Shown: positions 1 through 8,713, counted from the stretch's first letter. The stretch is 28,227 nt of DNA from Clostridiales bacterium UBA4706 (GCA_002404605.1 DHKA01000041.1:1-28227); one strand, 5' to 3'. Made by a program: numbers and translations. Notes: generated by a model from the letters alone, not told the origin.

Positions 1-1089
1 CTCGCCGCTGTTCCATCTGCGGATACTTTCGGAACTGTCCATCCTCGAAAACGGGATATGCAGTTCGTGCAGCCGTTTTTCGATGCGGTCACAGTCGGAC
101 TGATACCAGTACGCCACCAGAAGAGGTTTTCCGTTGGCGGCTTCGATGATGTCCTCCAAAGCGTCCAGTTTGCGGTCGTGGATGAGATGGCACTCGCCGA
201 ACTCGTCATAAATCGCACCGTTTGCCATCTGTGTCAGCTTTCCGCAGAGGACGGCGGCATTAGCGGCAGTGATTTCCTTGTCCTTGCCGAGCTTCATCAC
301 ATACTCGGATTTGAAATCCTCATAGGTCCGGGTTTCCGCATTGCTCATAACGGCGGGATACGCTGTGCTGACCAGTTCTGGCATTTTGAGATGGTCGGTG
401 GACTTCATCGAAATGGTGATGTCGGAGATCGCATCATATATGGCTTGTTCGGCGAACGGCAGCGGCTTATAGGAATACACGATCTGACCGTTGCGCTTGT
501 CCGGGGTGAAGTAGTTGAGACGGTAGTTTGAGATGAACCGTCCGAGGCGTTTGCCCATATCAAGCACCCGGAACTCTGCCCACAAGTCCATCAGACCGTT
601 TCCGGCGGGAGTGCCGGTCAGACCCACGATGCGTTTTACAAGAGGTCTGACTTTCAGCAGGCTCTTGAACCGCTTTGCCTTGCCGTTCTTGAAGGAGGAA
701 AGCTCATCAATCACCACCATATCGAAGTCGAACGGGATGCCGCTTTCCTCGATGAGCCATGAGACATTCTCACGGTTGATTATGTAGATGTGGGCTTTCT
801 TTCGGAGAGCCGCTTTGCGTTCAGCCTCGGTGCCGACAGCCACGGAGCAGATGAGGTGCCGGAGATGATCCCACTTATCGACCTCGGCAGTCCATGTATC
901 CCGTGCCACACGCAGCGGAGCGATAACGAGAGCCTTCCGTACATCGAAGCTGTCGAAAAGGAGGTCGTTGATGGCGGTCAGCGTGATGCTTGTCTTACAC
1001 AAGCCCATATCCAGAAGGACGGCGGCGATGGGGTTTTCCTTGATGAAGTTGATGGCATATTTCTGATAGTCATGCGGTTCGTATATCAT
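1..1089 (-). CDS. SNF2-family DEAD/DEAH-like helicase, phage type (3' part missing)
   Basis: ATP-dependent DNA translocase of the phage replication module; 363 codons are present and the frame stays open at the left edge, so the C-terminal helicase lobe is cut off. I read the start at 1089, giving N-terminus MIYEPHDYQKYAINF, behind a GGAGGG site 7 nt upstream. Visible motifs are a Walker A-like DMGLCKT at residues 27-33, a Walker B-like VVIDELS at 126-131 (DELS instead of DEAH) and a motif III LTGTP near 157-161. The usual SNF2 Walker A is GLGKT; here the second glycine is cysteine. The start overlaps the end of the VRR-NUC gene by 20 bp, implying translational coupling. In related phages this gene follows VRR-NUC and precedes the packaging genes, which would lie left of the window. 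Confidence 0.88.
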   Translation of the reverse strand, partial: MIYEPHDYQKYAINFIKENPIAAVLLDMGLCKTSITLTAINDLLFDSFDVRKALVIAPLRVARDTWTAEVDKWDHLRHLICSVAVGTEAERKAALRKKAHIYIINRENVSWLIEESGIPFDFDMVVIDELSSFKNGKAKRFKSLLKVRPLVKRIVGLTGTPAGNGLMDLWAEFRVLDMGKRLGRFISNYRLNYFTPDKRNGQIVYSYKPLPFAEQAIYDAISDITISMKSTDHLKMPELVSTAYPAVMSNAETRTYEDFKSEYVMKLGKDKEITAANAAVLCGKLTQMANGAIYDEFGECHLIHDRKLDALEDIIEAANGKPLLVAYWYQSDCDRIEKRLHELHIPFSRMDSSESIRRWNSGE

Positions 1090-1354
1090 CGAGAATCCCT
1101 CCGATCTGGTTCATATCGTTAAGGAGATACACCTTGAAACCGAGATGCTGAAGCAAGCCATGCCTTGATACCTGCAACGGACGGGGCTTTTTGCCCGGAG
1201 CCTTAACTTCCACAAATGCAAACTTCCCATAAGGAAGAAGCACGATGCGGTCGGGCATTCCGTCAAAACCTGGGCTGACGAACTTGGGCGCGATACCTCC
1301 CATATTTTTCACGGCTTTGACGAGACCCTGTTCTATTTGTTTTTCGCTTTTCAT
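1070..1354 (-). CDS. VRR-NUC domain nuclease (94 aa)
   Basis: Small PD-(D/E)XK nuclease of the virus-type replication-repair (VRR-NUC) family, which in phages probably processes branched or flap DNA during replication or recombination. The catalytic core is legible: GFDGMPDRIVL supplies the Asp (about residues 29-39), FAFVEVKAPGKKP the Glu-x-Lys pair (about 46-58), and a Gln in PLQVSRH follows. At 94 aa it is a bare domain, as usual for phage copies. An AAAGGA site precedes the ATG. It ends inside the SNF2 helicase start (20-bp overlap), and a 143-bp repeat-rich gap separates it from vapE upstream. A cellular Holliday junction resolvase is a less likely reading because of the phage neighbours. 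Confidence 0.88.
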   Translation of the reverse strand: MKSEKQIEQGLVKAVKNMGGIAPKFVSPGFDGMPDRIVLLPYGKFAFVEVKAPGKKPRPLQVSRHGLLQHLGFKVYLLNDMNQIGGILDDIRTA

Positions 1355-1367
1355 ATTTGTCCTTTCT

Positions 1368-1493
1368 GGAACAACGGAACGAATGGAACAACCATTTCCT
1401 TATGTTCCTATACGTGCGTATATGCAGGTCTTTATCTCTTTATCGCCGAACAAATATAAGGGGAAAAGTTGTTCCTGTTCCGCATCTTGTTCC
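1368..1493. repeat. Cluster of GGAAC pentamers in opposed orientation around an AT-rich palindrome
   Basis: The gap between vapE and VRR-NUC holds seven copies of GGAAC or its complement. On the plus strand they lie at 1368, 1376 and 1385; as GTTCC at 1404, 1471, 1477 and 1489. The outer copies extend to GGAACAAC (1368-1375, 1385-1392) and GTTGTTCC (1468-1475). Between them is the palindrome TATACG-TG-CGTATA (1409-1422) and an AT-rich stretch. Iteron-like groups next to a primase-helicase gene are typical of phage replication origins; an operator is the alternative. The arrangement is seen directly; the function is inferred. Confidence 0.5.
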
Positions 1494-1497
1494 GCAG

Positions 1498-3825
1498 TTA
1501 GCCTTTTTCGTAAATTCGCTGCTTACCGTAGAGGGGCAGTCGTTTGGCGGCGGCACCGCGTTTCCAACCGGGAATCTGCGTCATAAGGGCAGCGATGGCA
1601 TAACTGTCGGCAGACCTCAGTTCGGAGAGGTTCTTGCCGAAGCACTCGCACCATATTTCCGCATTGGATACGGTCGTGCGTTCCGTGGTGCCTTTGACAG
1701 CGGTCGGATCGCCGGAGAGGAAACTGCGACGGGCATACACATCCATATCGTCCCATCCTTCGGGAAGGAGGGTGTTCAGATACTCCTCGACCATGCCGAC
1801 ACGTTCGTCCACCTCCATAGCGTTCCGCTGCACCTTCTCGGACTCGGCGAGGATATCGCCTTCGAGATACAGCTTTTCGCCGGACTCCCAGATAGCCTTC
1901 GCCTCTGACCAGAACTGATCGCGGTCTGCCTGGGTGAAGTGCCAGCTCTGCTTCTGTGTTTTCTGATGCACTTTGATGATCCAGAAACGGCGGTTGCCCG
2001 TGATGTCACGGAGGTAGCCCCGTTCACCGTTGACCGTGCCGATGATGATGCACTGGCGGGGGTGGCTTTCGACCACTCTGCCGTAGCTCGGACGGTATTT
2101 GTCATCGGAGGTGGAGAGGAACGATTTCACCTTTTCAATGTCAGCTTTCTTCATTCCGGCAAGCTCTCCGATTTCGACCACCCAGAAGCCCTGCAGCTTT
2201 TCCGCTCCGGCTTTATCATCCATATCCGTAAGGGAGAGGGATTCGGAGTAATATTCGGGCGTGACGAGGTCTTTGACGATGGAGCTTTTGCCGATGCCTT
2301 GCTCACCATCAAGTACCGGCACACAGTCGAACTTGATGCCGGGACACAGTACCCTCGCAACAGCCGCGGCGAAGGTCTTTCTCGTAACGGTGCGGACATA
2401 CTCCGTATCGTCTGCCTGCAGATATTTGATGAACAGTTCCTCGACACGCTTCACACCGTCCCACTTGGGGAGCCCGTTGAGGTAATCCCTCACAGGATGA
2501 AAATGGCGGTCATCTGCCACCTTGGTGAAGGATACGTCATAGTTGCGGGTCGTGAACTCGCCGTAGCGGATATCCACGAGGGACTTGAGCTGGGCAGAGT
2601 CAGCATCCCGCCAGAAGGAGTTTCCTTCGGGACGGTCCCACGGCAGTTCGCCTGTGACTTGGATGCGGTTTGCCATGTCGTTGAAAGCAAATCCCTGCAG
2701 GTCCGGGTCGTTTTCGAGGATGAGGTTCAAGTTCCACACGCTGTTTTCCAATGCCCCGGAACGAGGAACGAAATGAAGCCGCTTGTGCCAGTCGGCATCA
2801 TCGGAGAAATCCTCTCCGGCTTGAGCGATACGCTCGGCAGCAAGATTCTCTTTGACCGTATCGTCCGAGAGAGCAAGTTCGGTCATCTGCTTGAAGGACT
2901 TCTTCTCGTCATCATCGCCGAAGCGGTGGATGCGGACGAGGTCAAAAGCGTTCAGCAGTTTGCCGCAGGCGGGGTCGGTGGCATGGTGGCTGTATGCGAA
3001 CTTGTCATCATAGATCACGACGCCTGCAGACGAGTCGGCGGGGATATAGTCGTAACGACCCTCCATAGCGGAAGGCTCATATACATCGGCGAGGTATGTT
3101 TCGATAACAGCGGAGATGCCGTAGGCACGGCAGAACGCACCGACCACACCGGGCTTGGTGAGAGGGTCTTCCTGCTTCTTGCAGCTTGCCTCACGGACGG
3201 AACTTTCACGGGAGGAGGTCGGAAGCAGAGAGCAGTCCTTCCAGTTCGGATGAGCGGAAAGAATGGTATCCGGGTCGAGCCATTCGCCATCGGTTGTCTT
3301 GCTGATGAACTCTCCGTTTGCCGGAGTTGTCGGCCAATACATGAGCTGACTTGGCTTGTAGGAGCATTCATCAAACCGGTCGATGCCCCAATCGGCGGCG
3401 AAGTATCTGGCAAGAGCTACGTACTCGTCCGGGATAATGTCCCTCGTCAGCGGCACGATGATGCGGCAGCGAGGCTGTTCGGGCGTGTGTCCGTGAGTGG
3501 TATAAAGACAGGATGTATACCGGCACTCGGCGGTGAACTTGTCGATGAAACCAATCCCGGCATGGTCTGCGTCCATCGTCAGCATGGAACGGCAAGCCAC
3601 GGTCTCACGCTTACGGCGGTTGCCTTTGAGATTGCCACCGACAAAGCCACCTTTGTCCTTGGCGCGGTCACGGTCATCCTTCTTGAGTTTCGGATATTCC
3701 TCCACGGATTCGGTCGTGCGGATGGTGGTTTTCAGCCTTTCACACAAGTCTTCCCATGTGGTGGTTTTATTCGTCCAGGTCTTTGCGTAGCAGCTATTGC
3801 CGTAGGCAATTGGCAGGTCACGCAT
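1498..3825 (-). CDS. VapE-type primase-helicase (virulence-associated E family)
   Basis: Bifunctional replication initiator protein, 775 aa. The N-terminal part looks like an archaeo-eukaryotic primase core: acidic pair D85-x-D87 in LTMDADHAG, then TTHGHTPEQPRCRIIVPL around 109-126. The C-terminal half is the VapE (PF05272-type) P-loop ATPase: Walker A DGEQGIGKSS at 506-515, Walker B FWVVEIGEL at 548-556, and a downstream GNRRFW arginine motif near 610. In phages and PICI-like elements this protein primes and unwinds origin DNA. It overlaps the DUF4406-like gene by 8 bp, and a GGAGGTAACC site precedes the ATG. The iteron-like cluster just downstream fits an initiator acting close to its own gene. 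Confidence 0.9.
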   Translation of the reverse strand: MRDLPIAYGNSCYAKTWTNKTTTWEDLCERLKTTIRTTESVEEYPKLKKDDRDRAKDKGGFVGGNLKGNRRKRETVACRSMLTMDADHAGIGFIDKFTAECRYTSCLYTTHGHTPEQPRCRIIVPLTRDIIPDEYVALARYFAADWGIDRFDECSYKPSQLMYWPTTPANGEFISKTTDGEWLDPDTILSAHPNWKDCSLLPTSSRESSVREASCKKQEDPLTKPGVVGAFCRAYGISAVIETYLADVYEPSAMEGRYDYIPADSSAGVVIYDDKFAYSHHATDPACGKLLNAFDLVRIHRFGDDDEKKSFKQMTELALSDDTVKENLAAERIAQAGEDFSDDADWHKRLHFVPRSGALENSVWNLNLILENDPDLQGFAFNDMANRIQVTGELPWDRPEGNSFWRDADSAQLKSLVDIRYGEFTTRNYDVSFTKVADDRHFHPVRDYLNGLPKWDGVKRVEELFIKYLQADDTEYVRTVTRKTFAAAVARVLCPGIKFDCVPVLDGEQGIGKSSIVKDLVTPEYYSESLSLTDMDDKAGAEKLQGFWVVEIGELAGMKKADIEKVKSFLSTSDDKYRPSYGRVVESHPRQCIIIGTVNGERGYLRDITGNRRFWIIKVHQKTQKQSWHFTQADRDQFWSEAKAIWESGEKLYLEGDILAESEKVQRNAMEVDERVGMVEEYLNTLLPEGWDDMDVYARRSFLSGDPTAVKGTTERTTVSNAEIWCECFGKNLSELRSADSYAIAALMTQIPGWKRGAAAKRLPLYGKQRIYEKG

Positions 3826-4249
3826 TTTTGGTTACCTCCTTAAGGTCGGAATTAAAATATCGGATGGCATAGTTCTTACGCTTGGCTCGGTCGATTTCGG
3901 CAGCCATGCCGCTTGAAATCAGATCTCCGAAGACCCATAATTCGGCGCACTTGCTCATCAGCACATTTCCGAAGAACATGGCAAGCTCGCGCTCTTTCGG
4001 ATTGCTGTCATCCATGAACTGCGGAAACAGCAGATGCGGAGCGATGGGGAGATAGCCGCTGTCCACGGCAAATCTGCTGTATCTCTGTGCCGCCTTGACG
4101 TTCGTCTCCACATCTCCGGCATAGGGTGAGCAGATATACACAACAGGTCTGAATGCGAAGAACGCTTTTTCCTCTTTTATAATATTTGTCATTGCCTCGT
4201 ATGCGGTGGGGTCGTAATAGCCCTCCGCATTGAACTTGTTTATTCCCAT
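3818..4249 (-). CDS. DUF4406/DUF7768-like protein, nucleoside 2-deoxyribosyltransferase-like fold
   Basis: 143-aa protein starting MGINKFNAEGYYDP. The longer open frame upstream is not used: the ATG at 4249 has a GAGGT site 6-7 nt upstream and the preceding codons lie inside the polymerase gene. The core PVVYICSPYAGDVETNV, the PHLLFPQFMDD segment and a C-terminal SSGMAAEIDRA helix are typical of the small Rossmann-like family annotated DUF4406, related to nucleoside 2-deoxyribosyltransferases. Many phages carry it beside the DNA polymerase, but its reaction is not established; a role in nucleotide metabolism is inference. It sits 10 bp after the polymerase stop and overlaps vapE by 8 bp. Confidence 0.82.
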   Translation of the reverse strand: MGINKFNAEGYYDPTAYEAMTNIIKEEKAFFAFRPVVYICSPYAGDVETNVKAAQRYSRFAVDSGYLPIAPHLLFPQFMDDSNPKERELAMFFGNVLMSKCAELWVFGDLISSGMAAEIDRAKRKNYAIRYFNSDLKEVTKNA

Positions 4250-4259
4250 AGGATTTACC

Positions 4260-6200
4260 TCAATCTTTCTTATAAAATTCCGTGATATACCCGTCTGCCC
4301 GGAGGAGCAGTCCCTTTGCCCACGGCGGCGTTCTGCCCATCTGCTCACAGATGGCATCGAGGGATACACGAGGGTCGGCTTCAATTACGAGTTCATCGTG
4401 GATGTGCATTGTGATCGAGCAACGGCGAAGGGTCTTCATGGCATAGCATAGAATGTCCCTCGCTGTTGCCTGAACGATATTCTCCACGAACTTGGGACCG
4501 TAGCTTTCGAGACGTTCCCATTTCTTCGTACCGCCGACACCTTCGTAGGAAATACAGGAGCCGCCGAATCTGTTCTCGCCGATTTTCGGCTTGACGTAAT
4601 TGAGCATCCTGCCGGACGGGAGAAGAATGGAGAGCATTCCGCTGCGGCAGAGGAAACGAATGCCGTGGGTTTCTGTCGTGGCCTTATCCCGGACAGCGGT
4701 CAGCACGGCGCGGTCAACATCCCACCAGAACTTGACGATGTTGGGATTCGCCGACCGCCATGCCTGAACGAGTGGCTGAAGTTCCTCTTCGGTCAAGCCC
4801 ATATCCAAAGCACCCATTGCTTTCAAAGCACCCACGGAGCCGCCGTAGCCGAGAGCCAGTTCAGCGATTTTGCCTTTCTGACGGAGGTGTCCGTTGACAC
4901 CGTGCTTTTCGACCGGCACTCGAAACATCTGCGATGCCGAAGCACAGTAGATGTCCTTGCCTTCGGCGAAGACCTCCTGCCGCCACGACTCTCCGGCGAA
5001 CCATGCGATGACCCTCGCTTCGATTGCGGAGAAGTCAGCCACATAGAACATCGCGCCCTCACGGGGAATGAAGGCGGTGCGGATGAGCTGCGACAGCGTG
5101 TCCGGCACATCCTCATACAGCATTTTCACGGCTTCATAATTGCCGCTGCGGACAAGCCCTCTCGCTTCGGCAAGGTCGGACAGATGGTTCTGGGGCAGGT
5201 TCTGCATTTGAATGAGCCTGCCTGCCCATCTCCCGGTGCGGTTGGCACCGTAAAACTGAAACATACCTCTGGCTCTGCCGTCCGAACACACAGCGTTCTG
5301 CATTGCCTGATACTTTTTCACCGAGGACTTGGCAAGCTGCTGGCGGAGAACAAGGGCATCGGCGAGTTCAGGCGGTGCGGTCTTCAGCATTTCGTTGACG
5401 ACCTTCTTGCCGAGACTATCGGTTTCCAGACCGTTGTCGGCAAGCCATGACCGCATCTGCGATACCGAGTTGGGATTTTCAAGCTCCGTGATGCGGCGCA
5501 TATCGTCCATCAGCTCCTGCCTTGAGGCGGCATCCATTCGGATAGCTGTATCTACAAGGGGCATATCCAGCCGAACCCCGCGATCATTGATTTCCTGATC
5601 AATGTGGTATTCGTCCCACACGAATTCCGGCACGGGGAACTTCATGAGCTTCTGCTGTATGCCCATTTCGGTTTCCACGTCACGGAGGTTATATGATTTG
5701 AAGAGTGACCATTTCTCCGGGGCATCCTCCGGGCGGTTGCGTGTTCTGCCGCCGTTGCTCTTGGTCGGAGCGCACGGTGAGCAGAAATATTTGATGAGTT
5801 CCTTTCCCTCGGCAAGCTTCTGTTTGTCGAGGTTCAGCACCGCACCGACACCCTGTAGTGAAAGCGGCAGTCCCATATATGCTGCCCACACCATCGTGCA
5901 TCGCCATGAGGACGGGTCGAGGTATTTGCCCGTGGGCAGCCCGAGATGTCGAGAGAGACACACTCGTTCAAAATTGGCATTGAAGGCGAACTTCAGCACA
6001 TTTTCATCGGTCAGCGAGGCGGAAATGTCTGCCGGTATTTTTTCGCCGAGAGCCAGATCGACCACATGGACTTCACCTCCATCCACGGCATAGCCGAAGA
6101 GAAGCACCTCGAAGTCCGGGTCTTCCGTGTATTTGTAAACACCGCACTTGCCGAGGTCGGTGCCGCTGTATGTTTCGATATCAATACTTATGGTTTTCAA
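4260..6200 (-). CDS. Phage family A DNA polymerase with 3'-5' exonuclease domain
   Basis: Replicative DNA polymerase of 646 aa. The proofreading domain opens with D7-x-E9 in SIDIETYSG and continues with NANFERVCL (about 74-82). The polymerase domain shows an NRTGRWAGRLIQMQNLPQ segment (about 320-337), motif A YVADFSAIEARVIAWFAGE (catalytic D389), an O-helix-like RQKGKIAELALGYGG (440-454) and motif C MHIHDELVIEAD (HDE at 601-603). Its length and lack of a 5'-nuclease domain match the polymerases of Firmicutes temperate siphophages. It lies in the same-direction cassette between the small membrane protein and the DUF4406-like gene. All catalytic residues appear intact. Confidence 0.95.
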   Translation of the reverse strand: MKTISIDIETYSGTDLGKCGVYKYTEDPDFEVLLFGYAVDGGEVHVVDLALGEKIPADISASLTDENVLKFAFNANFERVCLSRHLGLPTGKYLDPSSWRCTMVWAAYMGLPLSLQGVGAVLNLDKQKLAEGKELIKYFCSPCAPTKSNGGRTRNRPEDAPEKWSLFKSYNLRDVETEMGIQQKLMKFPVPEFVWDEYHIDQEINDRGVRLDMPLVDTAIRMDAASRQELMDDMRRITELENPNSVSQMRSWLADNGLETDSLGKKVVNEMLKTAPPELADALVLRQQLAKSSVKKYQAMQNAVCSDGRARGMFQFYGANRTGRWAGRLIQMQNLPQNHLSDLAEARGLVRSGNYEAVKMLYEDVPDTLSQLIRTAFIPREGAMFYVADFSAIEARVIAWFAGESWRQEVFAEGKDIYCASASQMFRVPVEKHGVNGHLRQKGKIAELALGYGGSVGALKAMGALDMGLTEEELQPLVQAWRSANPNIVKFWWDVDRAVLTAVRDKATTETHGIRFLCRSGMLSILLPSGRMLNYVKPKIGENRFGGSCISYEGVGGTKKWERLESYGPKFVENIVQATARDILCYAMKTLRRCSITMHIHDELVIEADPRVSLDAICEQMGRTPPWAKGLLLRADGYITEFYKKD

Positions 6201-6263
6201 GAGTTGTCACCTCGCATAGCCGTAAAGGGCGGCGGGATCGCTCCCACCGCCCACGGCGGTTGA

Positions 6264-6449
6264 TTACTTAAATTCCTTCATGCGCATCTCGTGGTATTCG
6301 AGGTCGCGCTTTTCGCGTTCTTCTTCACGCTTCGCCCTGCGGCGATTATCGAAGATGTCGGCGATGGAGTGGATCAAGAAGGTCACTCCGAGAAGAGCGT
6401 AGATGGACAGGAGTCCGATACAGAGGATGGTGGTAATGGTTTCAGTCAT
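6264..6449 (-). CDS. Small single-pass membrane protein (61 aa)
   Basis: 61-aa protein with one strongly hydrophobic helix (about residues 4-30, TITTILCIGLLSIYALLG) followed by a charged, probably cytoplasmic tail rich in Arg, Lys and Glu (NRRRAKREEEREKRDL) that may form a coiled coil. GGAGGG stands 7 nt before the ATG, supporting a real gene. It lies 13 bp after the DUF2815 gene and before the polymerase in the replication cassette. I know no function for it; small membrane proteins at this position are common in Clostridia prophages. Confidence 0.7.
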   Translation of the reverse strand: MTETITTILCIGLLSIYALLGVTFLIHSIADIFDNRRRAKREEEREKRDLEYHEMRMKEFK

Positions 6450-6462
6450 GATTCAGCCCTCC

Positions 6463-7038
6463 TTATGCCAGAAAATCGTCATCGTCATCGGTGTCGAAAT
6501 CGGATTCAGCCGAAGCCTTACCGCCGAGAGGTTCGCCGTCACAAATTTTCTGAAGGTTGTTCAGACCGCAGGCAATGCCGCGGTTGCCGTTGCTGTTGAA
6601 AGCGTAGAAGTTGATGGAGGCTCTGCCGTACACGCCGGAGTAGACCTCGCTTCGTACAAGAATGGGATTGCGGTCAGCGTCCACGATTCCGGGAGCGGTC
6701 GTGGAGTTGGCATTCACGAAGTAGCACCCTGCGTAGGCGGGATCATCGGGGCGCTCGGTATCGCCGTCACGCAGAGGGTTCTTGATAACGGAGAGAGCCG
6801 GGACGGACTTGCCGTTGCCCTTGAGCTTCGCCTCGCCCTCGTGGTAGGCGGCTTCGATGGCAGCCTTAATCTTTTGGACGGTGACGGTATCGCTCTTGGG
6901 GATGATGAGGGAAACGCTGAACTTTGGCGCGCCACCGTTGATGCTCTTGGCTTCCCAGACGTTTGCGTAAGACCAACGGGTATCCTTGCCGGTGATGACC
7001 TTCATGGGGTTGTTGACTTTGGTGGTGTTATTAGACAT
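6463..7038 (-). CDS. DUF2815 (Enc34-like) single-stranded DNA-binding protein
   Basis: 191-aa protein matching the DUF2815 family, which includes the phage Enc34 single-strand DNA-binding protein. It starts MSNNTTKVNNPMKVITGKD, carries the family-like SLIIPKSD and INFYAFNSNGNRGIACGLNN segments, and ends in an acidic tail (DFDTDDDDDFLA). That tail resembles those with which many SSBs recruit replication partners. Expected role: coating single-stranded DNA during element replication. It sits 14 bp after the DUF2800 nuclease gene, the standard order in this type of module. Confidence 0.88.
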   Translation of the reverse strand: MSNNTTKVNNPMKVITGKDTRWSYANVWEAKSINGGAPKFSVSLIIPKSDTVTVQKIKAAIEAAYHEGEAKLKGNGKSVPALSVIKNPLRDGDTERPDDPAYAGCYFVNANSTTAPGIVDADRNPILVRSEVYSGVYGRASINFYAFNSNGNRGIACGLNNLQKICDGEPLGGKASAESDFDTDDDDDFLA

Positions 7039-7052
7039 AATCGTTTACTCCT

Positions 7053-8171
7053 TTAATTTTCAAAATCTGATGCCGCTGTGTTTATAGCCGGACGTTTGTC
7101 AGACATCGGAACGAGCGTGGGCTTTCCCTGAGGCTTCGTGATGAAGCGACCGAGGATTTCGTCAAACTTGGCTTTGCCGAGCGTTTTCTGCATCTCGGTA
7201 ATGCCGAGCAGTTTCTGTTCGTAAGGGTCGTGACCGGCGGCGATGACCGCTGCGGCTACGAGCCTTTCGTCTGTGTACTTGCGGTTGGATCGTCCCTCGA
7301 CAACCTTCCATCCGTTCCATGCCTTACCGCTGATGGCGGCTTGCAGGGCATATTCCTTGATGTCGTTTGCCCAGGACACGAGGCCATCGACCTTGGAGAG
7401 GACCTCTTCGACTTCCTCATCCGTGAGGAGCGGAGGTTCGGCGAAGTCATAGGCAGCAAGCGCGAGGTTCGCTCTGGCGCGTTCCCGGCAGTCCGCTTTC
7501 GCCTTGCAGAACTGACACCACTCGCCGCAATGGAACTCACCCTCGCCCTTGAAGGCAAGCTCGGCGGTCGGCTTTAGAACGGTCTCTGCCCATTTGAGAA
7601 GCTCGGCGGTCGAAACGGTGTAGGTGCTGACGTTGGAGCGGCGGGGCTGGTAGATAGTCATCGTGACCGTATCGATGTCGTAGAGAGCATCGAAGATCTC
7701 CAGAGCGCCGAGCGCATACAGCATCATCTGCGGGTTGTGGTCTGCGGAGACCTCCACGCCCTTGCCGTGCTTGTAGTCCACGATGTTGAGGGTGCCGTCA
7801 GCGATGAGGACGCAGTCCCCGGTGCCGAATCCGCTCTCGACATATTTGGAATAGTCGAGCCGCTGCTCGATCAGCACGATGGGGTCGGTCGTGACCTTCT
7901 TCGCTTCGGCGAGGAGTTCAAGCACATAGGCGGCATAACCGCTGGCGCATTCCTCCATCTCCTCGTTGTACCAGGAGAGGTTTTCGGTGGGGTCTTCGGA
8001 CGGAATGCCCAGAGCCGTCTTGAGCTTGTGTTCGCACAGACTGTGGGCATCCGTTCCCTCGGCGGCGAAATCGCTGCCCTTGTCCTCATAGTTCTCGCCG
8101 AGCCTCGCGGACGGAGGGCAGTTCAGCCACCTGTGGGAGGAGGAAGCGGAAAGCAGAGCGTGATTACCCAT
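7053..8171 (-). CDS. DUF2800 PD-(D/E)XK nuclease, Cas4/AddB-like
   Basis: 372-aa protein starting MGNHALLSASSSHRWLNC. I chose the ATG at 8171 because GGAGGG lies 8 nt upstream; an ATG six codons earlier has no site. Nuclease signatures are AAEGTDAHSLCEH (motif I region), ESGFGTGDCVLIADG with the catalytic Asp, and IVDYKHGKGVEV giving the D-x-K pair. A cysteine set CGEWCQFCKAKADC recalls the iron-sulphur-coordinating cysteines of AddB/Cas4-type nucleases. The family is a regular partner of DUF2815 in phage replication or recombination modules. The start overlaps the preceding stop by 8 bp (ATGGGTAA), suggesting coupled translation. Confidence 0.88.
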   Translation of the reverse strand: MGNHALLSASSSHRWLNCPPSARLGENYEDKGSDFAAEGTDAHSLCEHKLKTALGIPSEDPTENLSWYNEEMEECASGYAAYVLELLAEAKKVTTDPIVLIEQRLDYSKYVESGFGTGDCVLIADGTLNIVDYKHGKGVEVSADHNPQMMLYALGALEIFDALYDIDTVTMTIYQPRRSNVSTYTVSTAELLKWAETVLKPTAELAFKGEGEFHCGEWCQFCKAKADCRERARANLALAAYDFAEPPLLTDEEVEEVLSKVDGLVSWANDIKEYALQAAISGKAWNGWKVVEGRSNRKYTDERLVAAAVIAAGHDPYEQKLLGITEMQKTLGKAKFDEILGRFITKPQGKPTLVPMSDKRPAINTAASDFEN

Positions 8172-8472
8172 TTTCGAGTCCCTCCGCATCCTTGATGAGA
8201 GCGGCGTACTCCGAAGGGTCGATGCCGGAGAGCGTTGCCGCGCCGTGCTGACGGAGCAGTTCCTTTACCTGGGCGGTGAAGCCACGGCTCGACATCTCTG
8301 CGAGGATCGCACGGACGTCTTCTTTGGTAGGAGCCGGCTCGGTCGGTGTTGCCGGAGCTTCGGCGGTCTTGCCGCTGAACATCTCCGTGAGGGTATCAGC
8401 CGCATCGTTAATAGTGGTAGCCGCAGTTCGCAGGTCTCTGATCACGGCATCCAGTTCGCTCATTTTTGACAT
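8164..8472 (-). CDS. Conserved phage protein of unknown function (102 aa)
   Basis: 102-aa protein, MSKMSELDAVIRDLRTAA at the N-terminus. It has two visible parts: a helical N-terminal segment with a Pro/Ala/Thr-rich linker (about residues 36-50), and a C-terminal module VRAILAEMSSRGFTAQVKELL..HGAATLSGIDPSEY resembling an rRNA-biogenesis or Rho-N-like helical domain. Homologues in Clostridia phages have been labelled with such names without experimental support. GGAG lies 9 nt upstream of the ATG. It is co-directional with DUF2800, overlaps it, and overlaps the upstream 69-aa gene by 65 bp. An accessory role in replication is inferred from position only. Confidence 0.75.
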   Translation of the reverse strand: MSKMSELDAVIRDLRTAATTINDAADTLTEMFSGKTAEAPATPTEPAPTKEDVRAILAEMSSRGFTAQVKELLRQHGAATLSGIDPSEYAALIKDAEGLENG

Positions 8473-8617
8473 CTTTGTGCGCTCCTTCCTTGATTTGCTT
8501 TTCTCTCACCGCCTGGGTGACTTTCTTTGCCAGTGTTGCCGACACGATGATAAAGTCGAGCAGAACATCAACAAGTTCTTCTTCTGGCTTCAGAGCATCT
8601 CTCTTTGCTTCGTTCAT
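8408..8617 (-). CDS. Small conserved phage protein (69 aa), unknown function
   Basis: 69-aa frame beginning MNEAKRDALKPEEELVDVLLD, behind a good GGGAGGTG site 7 nt upstream. The N-terminal 45 residues form a plausible amphipathic helical protein (LLDFIIVSATLAKKVTQAV). The last 22 residues overlap the start of the next gene by 65 bp in another frame, and their composition (CRDQRPANCGYHY) looks accidental, so the tail may be only loosely constrained. I recognise similar small proteins at this position in Clostridia prophages but know no function. Confidence 0.6.
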   Translation of the reverse strand: MNEAKRDALKPEEELVDVLLDFIIVSATLAKKVTQAVREKQIKEGAHKDVKNERTGCRDQRPANCGYHY

Positions 8618-8713
8618 TCGTTTTCACCTCCCGAAGGAGCGGTATCGTTTTGCTCCTTACACTCTCCCATGAACATGAGGAGGGCATTTCGGAAAAAATC
8701 CGGGAAACTTTTT

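Noticed and set aside
1939..3843. 634-codon plus-strand open frame opposite vapE
   Set aside because: Shadow of the GC-rich vapE gene; no ribosome site and no recognisable domains, while the opposite strand has full primase-helicase motifs.
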